From contig JALNZD010000009.1 in the NCBI GenBank assembly GCA_023229505.1, positions 29,773-93,772 on the forward strand: DNA of 64,000 nt, written 5' to 3'. Shown piece by piece: positions 55,477-62,049 of the stretch; position 1 is the first letter of the stretch; every line of letters begins with the position of its first letter. Both the position numbers and the translations under genes were made by a program. The stretch is from Bacteroidales bacterium. Lineage in GTDB: Bacteria; Bacteroidota; Bacteroidia; Bacteroidales; JAGOPY01. Under the pieces are notes generated by a model. The model searched no databases, had not been told where the DNA came from, and saw only the letters and a list, made by a program, of their open reading frames with translations.

Positions 55477-55911
55477 TCATTTGGTCCCGGTGTGCCCAAA
55501 TCCTCCCACCCCTCGCCCTGATTCCTTCAGTTCCTCAACCTGGATCCATTCAGCTCTTTCATGGCGGGCGATGATCATTTGAGCGACCCTTTCACCATCT
55601 TCTATAACGACTGAATCCTGGGAAAGGTTTATCACGATCAATTTTATTTCACCGCGGTAATCGGCATCGATGGTTCCGGGGGCATTGACAAGGGAGATGC
55701 CTTTTTTCAGGGCCATCCCGCTGCGTGGACGAACCTGTGCTTCAAAGCCGACAGGCAGTTCGATGAACAGGCCGGTAGGAATTAACGTCCGTTCCAGTGG
55801 TTTTAGTGTAACCGGGTGATCGAGGCTGGCGCGAAGGTCCATCCCTGCCGAAGCGCCGGTTTCATAAGATGGCAAGGGGTGCTTTGAAAGGTTGACGATC
55901 TTGATATTCAC
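55477..55911 (-). CDS. dut: dUTP diphosphatase
   Basis: Homotrimeric dUTPase of 144 residues, hydrolysing dUTP to dUMP to keep uracil out of DNA and to feed dTMP synthesis. All five motifs are present: ASAGMDLRA (motif 1, about 19-27), [11 protein letters not shown] (2), [11 protein letters not shown] (3, with catalytic Asp), GERVAQMI (4) and the C-terminal arm [11 protein letters not shown] (5). Full length. A -7 element lies 24 bp upstream. Confidence 0.96.
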   Translation of the reverse strand: MNIKIVNLSKHPLPSYETGASAGMDLRASLDHPVTLKPLERTLIPTGLFIELPVGFEAQVRPRSGMALKKGISLVNAPGTIDADYRGEIKLIVINLSQDSVVIEDGERVAQMIIARHERAEWIQVEELKESGRGVGGFGHTGTK

Positions 55912-55934
55912 TGTGATAGATTTGCAACGGGCTG

Positions 55935-55942
55935 CAAAGGTA
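55935..55942 (-). promoter_or_regulatory. -7 element TACCTTTG for dut
   Basis: Exact TAnnTTTG match on the minus strand. The 90-bp hairpin element copy 3 begins five bases further upstream and so lies over the -33 region. Confidence 0.65.
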
Positions 55943-55946
55943 GAAA

Positions 55947-56040
55947 GTTTCTCGCAGATGAGCGCAGATTTTTCCGCTGATTAACGCAGAAAATAATGCT
56001 GACAAATCTGCGTGTTGATCTGCGAAAATCTGCGAGAAAC
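55947..56040. repeat. 90-bp hairpin element, copy 3
   Basis: GTTTCTCGCAGAT (55947-55959) is perfectly inverted as ATCTGCGAGAAAC (56028-56040). It fills the gap between the flippase stop (56042) and the dut promoter. Confidence 0.9.
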
Positions 56041-56041
56041 C

Positions 56042-57532
56042 TCAAAAAGCAAGCTTAAAATCCTTTCTCTCCCTGAAAAAGACAATAATCAGAAATATCA
56101 TCATCAGGATGCTATTGATCCCCAGTGAAAGCCATCTCTGATCAAAAGGCAGGAAGTAGCTGACCAGGAACAATCCCAGAGCGATCAGGGTATAAAACCC
56201 GATCCTTCCTATTTGGTATTTGATCCGGTAATATTTCTGGCCCCATATGAAGGAAAGGATGACCATCACTACGTAGGCTGAAAGATGACCCCAGGCGGCG
56301 CCAAGGTAACTGAAGTGCGGTACGAGAAGCACGTTCATGAGGATCGTAACCGCAGCTCCCGAAAGGCCGATATATGCGCCGAAACGGGTCATGTCGTTTA
56401 ACTTGTACCAGATCGAAAGATTATAAGTGATGCCCAGCAGCAGGTTAGCCATCAGGACGATAGGCAGGACATACAAACCTTCCCAGTAACGTGGCCCGAT
56501 AAAATACTTTACCACATCGACAAACAGAGTAACTCCGAGGAAGAGGAACAGGCCGAACAGGATGAAATATTTCATCACATCGGCATAGACCTGCTTGGCA
56601 TTTTTTTCCTTAACCTGAGCGAAAAAGAAAGGCTCTGCTGCATAGCGGAACATCTGTATAAAAAGGGTCATCAATACTGAAAGTTTGTAAACCGCCCCGT
56701 ATATCCCAAGCTGGCCCATGGCGTAGTTCTCCGGGTTTGGCACACCGGCCGGCACGATCAGGAGGTATTTGAAGATGATCTTATCGGCTACTTCGTTCAC
56801 CATCCCGGCCATGCCAACGATCAGAAGCGGGAAAGTATAGACAAGCATCCGGCGTAACATAGCCCAATCAACCTTAAACCGGATACTGAAGATGTCAGGA
56901 AGTAATAAGATCAGGGTAATGGCGCTTGAAATCAGGTTTGCGATAAAGGCATACCCTACCCCGATTGTAGGATCGTAAACGGCTTTGACCCATGAATCCG
57001 GGTTGTGGCCGAGCATCCGCGGGGCAAGCCATAGGAAGAAAAAATTCAGGCCGATATTGACCAGTACGTTTATTATCTTGATGACGGAAAACCTCAGCGC
57101 CTTGTTCTTATGTCGCAGGTGGGCAAAAGGAATGGCTGTGAAGGCATCCAGGGCGATGATCAGGGAAAACCAAATGATATATTCTTTGTGGTCGGTGTAA
57201 TGAATGGCCCCTGCTATTGGCTGGGCAAAAATCAGTATTAACAAGACGAAGAGGAAAGAGGTGAGGAGGACACTAAAAAGTGATGCTGAGAAAACTTTTT
57301 TCGGGTCAAGTTCCTTTTCGGCAAAACGGAAATAAGTTGTTTCCATGCCGTAGGTCAGCAACACCAGCAGGAAAGCCATGTAGGCGTAAAGCTCCGTGAT
57401 GATGCCATATTGCCCTTCAATGAAAACGCGTGTATAAAAAGGGGTGAGCAGGAAATAATTCATCAACCGCGGAACGATGGTTCCCATCCCGTAGACGAGT
57501 GTCTGCCCTGCCAGTTTCTTCAGAGGGTTCAA
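56042..57532 (-). CDS. Polysaccharide flippase (MATE/Wzx-like, MOP superfamily)
   Basis: Inner-membrane protein of about 497 residues with some 12-14 hydrophobic segments, expected to flip undecaprenyl-linked glycans. The frame is open to a TTG at 57628, but that extension is encoded by GTTGACA-type array DNA. The TTG at 57532 gives the family start (NPLKKLAGQTLVYGMGTIVP, then NYFLLTPFYTRVF), with a -7-like TATCTTTA 21 bp upstream. No ATG is available nearby, so the start is uncertain. It belongs to the conserved flippase-dut-TPR-DUF4292-envC order, although the repeat element separates it from dut. Confidence 0.85.
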   Translation of the reverse strand: MNPLKKLAGQTLVYGMGTIVPRLMNYFLLTPFYTRVFIEGQYGIITELYAYMAFLLVLLTYGMETTYFRFAEKELDPKKVFSASLFSVLLTSFLFVLLILIFAQPIAGAIHYTDHKEYIIWFSLIIALDAFTAIPFAHLRHKNKALRFSVIKIINVLVNIGLNFFFLWLAPRMLGHNPDSWVKAVYDPTIGVGYAFIANLISSAITLILLLPDIFSIRFKVDWAMLRRMLVYTFPLLIVGMAGMVNEVADKIIFKYLLIVPAGVPNPENYAMGQLGIYGAVYKLSVLMTLFIQMFRYAAEPFFFAQVKEKNAKQVYADVMKYFILFGLFLFLGVTLFVDVVKYFIGPRYWEGLYVLPIVLMANLLLGITYNLSIWYKLNDMTRFGAYIGLSGAAVTILMNVLLVPHFSYLGAAWGHLSAYVVMVILSFIWGQKYYRIKYQIGRIGFYTLIALGLFLVSYFLPFDQRWLSLGINSILMMIFLIIVFFRERKDFKLAF

Positions 57533-57552
57533 TGTTGGCGGATTGATGGGGG

Positions 57553-57560
57553 TAAAGATA
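57553..57560 (-). promoter_or_regulatory. Weak -7-like element TATCTTTA
   Basis: Seven of eight matches to TAnnTTTG on the minus strand, directly after a T-run and followed by the flippase TTG start. Confidence 0.35.
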
Positions 57561-57567
57561 GAAAAAA

Positions 57568-57678
57568 GTTGACAGTTGACATTTGGCAGTTGACAGTTGA
57601 CAGGAAAAAGTCGGTAGTCAGCAGCCAATTTTTAAAATAATTCATTTCCAAATTTCAATTTTCAATTTTCAAATATTT
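57568..57678. repeat. Two heptamer arrays between flippase and lyase genes
   Basis: 57568-57602: GTTGACA GTTGACA TTTGGCA and two more GTTGACA (35 bp). 57644-57678: ATTTCCA, AATTTCA, ATTTTCA, ATTTTCA, AATATTT; this one supplies the last codons and the stop of the lyase-like gene ending at 57662. Confidence 0.85.
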
Positions 57679-58636
57679 TCATCCAATCTTCCTTAACTTT
57701 CTTCAGCAGCCCAACATCCAGCCCATGCTCTATCCCGTTTTTTTCACAATAATCTATTAAAGCAAACGTGTCGAGGTTGCCGACAAGGTGGTCATCGGCC
57801 ATGGGGCAACCGCCGAAGCCGCCGGTGACGGTATCGAAGCGGCGCACGCCTGCTTTCCAGGCGGCGTCGATCTTATCATACTCCTCGCCCGGCCTGCTAT
57901 GCAGGTGAATGCCGAACTCCACCTCCGGAAATGTTTTTATAAGCCTGGAATACACTCGGGTGATCGTTTCCGGAGTGACTTTACCAAGGATATCCGACAA
58001 TGGGATTACCCTGTGCCCGAATTCATACAAATACCCGGTCCATTCCTCAACGATGCCCGGGTCCCACTTGTCGCCGTAAGGATTGCCAAAAGCCATCGTC
58101 AGGCAAACGATCAGTCGTTTCCGGTGCAGTTCGCAGATCTCCATCAGATCAAGAATCGTCCCCTTGGCCCGGTCAACATCCGAATTGAGGTTTCTCTTCA
58201 AAAATGATGGTGAAACCGAAAACGGATAAAGAATATCATCCACGCCATCAGTTCGCAGTTCGCGGTTCCCAGTTCCCGGTTCGCGGTCGGCGGTCAGCGG
58301 TCGGCAGTCGGCACAAAACTGCTCTAAGCTCTTTGCTCTATGCACTCCTCCACTTTGAACATTGATCTTTGAACTTTGAACTGCCTCATTGCCCCCGCGT
58401 TTGTTCCCCACCAAAACCATGATCCTTGATTTGCTTCCGGAAACATCGAGACCTTTCAGCACTTCGGCTGTGTCAGCCATCTGAGGGATAGCCTGGTCGG
58501 AGACGAAACTGCCAACTTCTACGGTGTCGAAACCAGCCTGCAGTAAAAGGTTGATAATCCTAATCTTTTCCTGGGTTGGAATGAAGTTTGAAATGCCCTG
58601 GAGGGCGTCACGGGGAGTTTCGATTATTTTAATCAC
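57662..58636 (-). CDS. HMG-CoA lyase-like enzyme with a 45-residue repeat-encoded insert
   Basis: DRE-TIM metallolyase of 324 residues (GTG start), expected to split 3-hydroxy-3-methylglutaryl-CoA or a related acyl-CoA. Family features: IIETPRDALQGI with the catalytic Arg, VEVGSFVSDQAIPQMADT, VDDILYPFSVSPSFL, CLTMAFGNPYGDKW, the metal-binding GIHLHSRPGEEYD, and the active-site Cys loop GGFGGCPMADD. Residues about 86-130, between NKRGGNEA and VDDILYPF, are not family-like and correspond exactly to a 135-bp heptamer array in the gene. Without the insert the protein is about 280 residues, the normal core. Whether the enzyme stays active is unknown. Confidence 0.85.
   Translation of the reverse strand: MIKIIETPRDALQGISNFIPTQEKIRIINLLLQAGFDTVEVGSFVSDQAIPQMADTAEVLKGLDVSGSKSRIMVLVGNKRGGNEAVQSSKINVQSGGVHRAKSLEQFCADCRPLTADREPGTGNRELRTDGVDDILYPFSVSPSFLKRNLNSDVDRAKGTILDLMEICELHRKRLIVCLTMAFGNPYGDKWDPGIVEEWTGYLYEFGHRVIPLSDILGKVTPETITRVYSRLIKTFPEVEFGIHLHSRPGEEYDKIDAAWKAGVRRFDTVTGGFGGCPMADDHLVGNLDTFALIDYCEKNGIEHGLDVGLLKKVKEDWMKIFEN
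58249..58383 (-). repeat. 135-bp in-frame heptamer array inside the lyase gene
   Basis: Plus-strand units: CAGTTCG twice, CGGTTCC, CAGTTCC, CGGTTCG, CGGTCGG, CGGTCAG, CGGTCGG, CAGTCGG, a short spacer, then GCTCTAA, GCTCTTT, GCTCTAT, GCACTCC, TCCACTT and TGAACAT to TGAACTG. The length is 45 codons, keeping the frame open. Confidence 0.88.
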
Positions 58637-58681
58637 GGGAATATTTGTTTTGTTGTTAAGTGTTTAAAGTGATTTAGTTAG

Positions 58682-59174
58682 GTTTTGAGTGTTAAGTGTT
58701 GAGTTTTAAGTTGGGGATTATTCTTTAAGATTTTGTTGGGATGTCTTGACAATTTTTGTAAGCATATTTATGACTTCTGTTACTTCGGTGATCAAATCAT
58801 TATAAGTGATCCCATTGATAAAGTTACTTGCTTGTAAAAGCCTTAACCAATATCGTGCTTCTCTGGCTTCTTTTGAAGTGATCGACATTTTAGCAATGAA
58901 GTCTTTCTTACTTAATGCTGCTGAAGCTTCTTCAATGTTCGCTCCAATACTGGTGGAACTACGCAACAATTGCCTGGAAATCACATATTCCTTTCGATTT
59001 ATCAATTCCTTGTAAAGACCCAGAATATTCAAAGCAAACAGGAAAGTCTTTCCCCCAACAATACTGTTTTTCATAGTACAGGTTTTTATACCTGTTAATC
59101 TGAAAATTGAAGAAATATACCCGCCCTGTTAATAAAATTCCCCAACTTAAAACTCAACACTTAACACTCAAAAC
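58682..59174. mobile_element. IVS-like unit: four-helix-bundle gene inside a perfect 35-bp inverted repeat
   Basis: 58682-58716 is exactly the reverse complement of 59140-59174 (35 bp; after one mismatch five more bases pair, to 58676 and 59180). The arms are themselves heptamer arrays (TTTTGAG TGTTAAG and so on; CACTTAA CACTCAA). The left arm ends one base before the gene's stop codon. A transcript would close into a long stem holding the reading frame, the layout of 23S rRNA intervening sequences, but here no rRNA is present. Confidence 0.75.
58718..59074 (-). CDS. Four-helix-bundle protein (S23/IVS family)
   Basis: 118 residues matching the S23 family known from intervening sequences in 23S rRNA genes and related to Avd of diversity-generating retroelements. 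Family pattern: FLFALNILGLYKELI (helix 1), ISRQLLRSSTSIGANIEEAS (start of helix 2, about 33-52), then SITSKEAREARYWLRLLQAS (helix 3, about 64-83) and EVTEVINMLTKIVKT (helix 4). Basic and helical. Function is unknown; nucleic-acid binding is proposed for Avd relatives. No reverse transcriptase is nearby. The leader has a short hairpin ACAGGT/ACCTGT (59078-59095) and a -7-like TATATTTC. Confidence 0.9.
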   Translation of the reverse strand: MKNSIVGGKTFLFALNILGLYKELINRKEYVISRQLLRSSTSIGANIEEASAALSKKDFIAKMSITSKEAREARYWLRLLQASNFINGITYNDLITEVTEVINMLTKIVKTSQQNLKE

Positions 59175-59227
59175 TTAACTTCAAACAACCTAACTTATTA
59201 ACCATTAACTAACTAACTTCAACTTTA

Positions 59228-59248
59228 CCCTTTGCCCTTTGCCCTTTG
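59228..59248. repeat. Short CCCTTTG heptamer triplet
   Basis: Three exact CCCTTTG units ending four bases before the stop codon of the lyase-like gene at 59253. The 59181-59227 stretch is degenerate TAACT-type sequence without a gene. Confidence 0.7.
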
Positions 59249-59252
59249 AACT

Positions 59253-60260
59253 TCATTTCATGTGCTTCGGTATCCTCCCACTCCTTATCGTCTCAGATCT
59301 CAGCTTCCTTCCGACAATTCGCTCCACCATTTTCCCGGTTTCAAGTATCCTGTCGATATCCAGCCCGGTGTCGATGCCCATTTCATCCATCATCACCACC
59401 ATATCTTCCGTAGAAACGAGCCCGACGATTTGGGGGTCTTTGTAATAATAATCGCCGGTACCGCTCACCGGGACTCCATCCACGAAGTTAGCCGGCTGTC
59501 CGCCGATCCCGCCCATGGTCGATTCATAATTGGTCATCCCGGCCTGGAGTGCGGCGAGCACGTTGGCGAGGCCCCAGCCACGTGTGGTGTGGAAATGGAC
59601 GATGTGCTTGTCAGGGTTGCCGAAGGCATCGAGCAGCATCGAATAATAGCGATAAACCCTGTCGGGTGAGGCGGATCCGTCGTGGTCGGCATGCTCTACA
59701 TCGGTTGCACCGATATCAAACCAGCGTTTGGCGAACTCAATGGCTTTCTTCATATCCGTCGGGCCTTCAATGGGGCAGCCCCAGATTGTACTGACCGTTC
59801 CGTTCACTTTGAGGCCGGCATCTCGCGCCATCGGGATATATTTTTCGCACATTTTAAAGTATTCTTCAATCGACAGGCCTGAGTTAGTCCTGTGGTGCGA
59901 TTCACTCGTGGATACCATCATCAGGATACGGTCAGGGCCATAACCATCCTTACGTGCCTGGATAGCCCGTTCAATGGCCTTTTCCCGGATCGTGATGGTT
60001 GTAAGCTTGACTTTGTCAAGCAGATGTGCAACCTTCTTGCTGCTCCTGAGATTCTTCATCAGCTCGTCGGCGTCCTGGAACTGCGGCATTCCTTTCGGGT
60101 TGCCGTAATTGGTCACCTCGATGTGTTTGAAGCCACAAAGCAGTAATTCTTCCGCCAGCCAGAGCTTCGCCTCCGTCGGGATGAATTTTTCTTCATGCTG
60201 AAAACCGTCACGTACGGTAATATCTCCGATCGTTACTTTTTTGGGGTAATTCAGTTTCAT
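59253..60260 (-). CDS. DRE-TIM metallolyase, HMG-CoA-lyase-like but lacking the active-site Cys
   Basis: 335 residues. The N-terminal ITVRDGFQHEEKFIP (about 13-27) carries the RDG motif with catalytic Arg; KHIEVTNYGNPKGMPQF, MMVSTSESHHRTNSG and the metal-site HIVHFHTTRGWG match the superfamily. Where HMG-CoA lyases have GGxGGCP it reads GGIGGQPAN, with Gln in place of the Cys, so classical HMG-CoA lyase chemistry is doubtful; another acyl-CoA or keto-acid aldol-type reaction is possible. Same strand as the gene at 57662; both may belong to branched-chain or acyl-CoA metabolism, separated by the four-helix-bundle unit. Confidence 0.8.
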   Translation of the reverse strand: MKLNYPKKVTIGDITVRDGFQHEEKFIPTEAKLWLAEELLLCGFKHIEVTNYGNPKGMPQFQDADELMKNLRSSKKVAHLLDKVKLTTITIREKAIERAIQARKDGYGPDRILMMVSTSESHHRTNSGLSIEEYFKMCEKYIPMARDAGLKVNGTVSTIWGCPIEGPTDMKKAIEFAKRWFDIGATDVEHADHDGSASPDRVYRYYSMLLDAFGNPDKHIVHFHTTRGWGLANVLAALQAGMTNYESTMGGIGGQPANFVDGVPVSGTGDYYYKDPQIVGLVSTEDMVVMMDEMGIDTGLDIDRILETGKMVERIVGRKLRSETIRSGRIPKHMK

Positions 60261-60428
60261 ATTGATATAAATTCAGTTAGCTAATGAATATTTCATTCAG
60301 GGTTCTAAAATAATGAAAATATTGATTTAAATAAAAGTAACGTATGTTGCTGATGATAGAGGATTGAATATGCGATATTTATATTAGAGATAATAATGTC
60401 AGGCTTGTGAGTGAATCCATAAGATTCA

Positions 60429-60436
60429 TAAATTTG
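60429..60436 (+). promoter_or_regulatory. -7 element TAAATTTG (with a second copy at 60467-60474)
   Basis: Exact TAnnTTTG match. Its position makes the ATG at 60445 almost leaderless and favours the ATG at 60481. The second identical TAAATTTG lies too close to 60481 to serve it. The remaining gap from 60261 shows nothing. Confidence 0.55.
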
Positions 60437-60480
60437 AACAATGAATGCCGGAATATAAAGCGCTTAATAAATTTGAAGTG

Positions 60481-61386
60481 ATGGCTATCACCCATGAAAA
60501 TTGCCCTCTTTGCGGAGCTGATAATATATCGGCCTTTCTGAAGGCAACTGATCATCTTGTAACCCATGAACCATTTAATATTTTCAAATGCCTTTCCTGT
60601 GGTTTTGTCTTCACGCAAGATATTCCCACATCTGTTGAAATCGGAAGATATTACCAGAGCCGGGATTACATCTCCCACTCCGACACCCGTAAAGGATTGA
60701 CGAACAAACTTTACCACCTGGGAAGAACGTTTATGCTGAAGAAAAAACATGGGATGATAAAGCGGGTCGCAAAAGGAAGGAACCTGCTGGATATTGGCTG
60801 CGGGACAGGATATTTTCCGGCGTTTATGAATCGAAAAGGTTATAAAGTTGCCGGTATAGAAGCAGATCCAAAAGCCAGGGCTTTTGCGCAGAAAGAGTTT
60901 GGTATTCCGGTATATTCTCCTGAGGATTTCATTAATCATAAGTTTGAAGGCAAATTTGATGTGATCACATTGTGGCACGTGCTGGAACATGTGCACGATT
61001 TCAATCTCTATTTCAAGCTGATGCTCAAACATTTAGAAGATTGCGGTTCGCTGGTGATTGCGCTGCCCAACTGCAGCGCTTATGATGCACGGCATTACAA
61101 GGAATTCTGGGCAGGTTATGATGTACCCAGGCATTTGTGGCATTTTACCCCCTCGACCTTAAAAATCCTTGCGGAAAAGCACGGCCTGAAGTTGAATAGA
61201 ATGAAGCGCCTCATGCTGGACCCGTTTTATAATTCGATGCTTAGCGAGAAATATAAGAGCAACCGGTCTTATATGATTTCCGGGGTTGTGATAGGAAAGC
61301 TGGCATATTTGGAAAGTCTTTTTAATATTCAGCAATCGAGTTCGGTGGTTTATTTTCTAACAGGGTTGGAAACCCTAAAATCTTAA
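60481..61386 (+). CDS. Class I SAM-dependent methyltransferase with N-terminal zinc ribbon
   Basis: 301 residues from the ATG at 60481 (MAITHENCPLCG); a start at 60445 would add 12 residues. A zinc-ribbon-like pair CPLCG and CLSCG (about 8-41) precedes the Rossmann methyltransferase domain: LLDIGCGTGYFPAFM (about 104-118, motif I), GIEADPKARAFA (acidic loop) and DVITLWHVLEHVHD (motif IV-like). This combination is common in glycan or lipid-head-group methyltransferases of cell-surface synthesis loci. Four bases before the next methyltransferase, so one operon. The substrate is unknown. Confidence 0.85.
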   Translation: MAITHENCPLCGADNISAFLKATDHLVTHEPFNIFKCLSCGFVFTQDIPTSVEIGRYYQSRDYISHSDTRKGLTNKLYHLGRTFMLKKKHGMIKRVAKGRNLLDIGCGTGYFPAFMNRKGYKVAGIEADPKARAFAQKEFGIPVYSPEDFINHKFEGKFDVITLWHVLEHVHDFNLYFKLMLKHLEDCGSLVIALPNCSAYDARHYKEFWAGYDVPRHLWHFTPSTLKILAEKHGLKLNRMKRLMLDPFYNSMLSEKYKSNRSYMISGVVIGKLAYLESLFNIQQSSSVVYFLTGLETLKS

Positions 61387-61390
61387 CAAA

Positions 61391-61924
61391 ATGACGGCTG
61401 ATCAACTTCTTATCTTATTAGCCGGAACCATCATGATCATCCTGTTTTCCTGGTTTGTTTCTATCCGGGAGCGCCGGTATCACGGCATTCCACGATTTTT
61501 TGCTTTTGAAGGATTACTTGTGTTCGCATTGCTGAACTCATCCGTCTGGTTCAAAGATCCATTGTCAATTCCTCAAATAGTTGCATGGCTGCTGTTCATC
61601 TTTTCGATTTATTATGCTTTTACAGCCTTCCGTTTATTTCATCGCCATGGGAAACCCGGCAGGAATTTCGAAAATACAACACAGCTGGTCACCACCGGAC
61701 TTTATCATTATGTCCGCCACCCTATGTATGGTTCCCTCCTCTTCCTGGGATGGGGAATGTTCCTGAAATCGATGACATGGCAGACTATAGTTTTAATTGT
61801 GATCATCTCCGTTGCCTTATATATCACCTGTAAAGTTGAAGAGAAAGAAATGCTGAAGAAATTCGGGGATGAATATGAAACATATCTTACTAAAACGAAA
61901 ATGTTTATTCCTTATATTTATTAA
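61391..61924 (+). CDS. Integral-membrane methyltransferase (ICMT/PEMT-like)
   Basis: 177 residues with about five hydrophobic segments. The C-terminal motif GLYHYVRHPMYGSLLFLGWG (about 104-123) and VEEKEMLKKFGDEYETY (about 154-170) are the SAM-binding signature of isoprenylcysteine carboxyl methyltransferase-like and phospholipid methyltransferases. In bacteria without prenylated proteins a lipid or small-molecule substrate is likely. Co-transcribed with the soluble methyltransferase. Confidence 0.85.
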   Translation: MTADQLLILLAGTIMIILFSWFVSIRERRYHGIPRFFAFEGLLVFALLNSSVWFKDPLSIPQIVAWLLFIFSIYYAFTAFRLFHRHGKPGRNFENTTQLVTTGLYHYVRHPMYGSLLFLGWGMFLKSMTWQTIVLIVIISVALYITCKVEEKEMLKKFGDEYETYLTKTKMFIPYIY

Positions 61925-61995
61925 TCAAATTTGATTTTACCCACTTATTATTGCAAATAGTAACCTTAAAACTGAAAATCTCTGCGTAATTTTTA

Positions 61996-62003
61996 TATAT
62001 TTG
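61996..62003 (+). promoter_or_regulatory. -7 element TATATTTG
   Basis: Exact TAnnTTTG match 47 bp before the ATG at 62050. Confidence 0.6.
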
Positions 62004-62049
62004 AGTAAATAATTGTAATTACTTTAATTAACATTCTAAAACTATACGT

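Noticed and set aside
58718..59074. Diversity-generating retroelement (Avd-like protein)
   Set aside because: No reverse transcriptase, template repeat or variable repeat is seen near the four-helix-bundle gene.
58249..59248. CRISPR array
   Set aside because: The repeats have a 7-bp period without spacers, and no cas genes are present.
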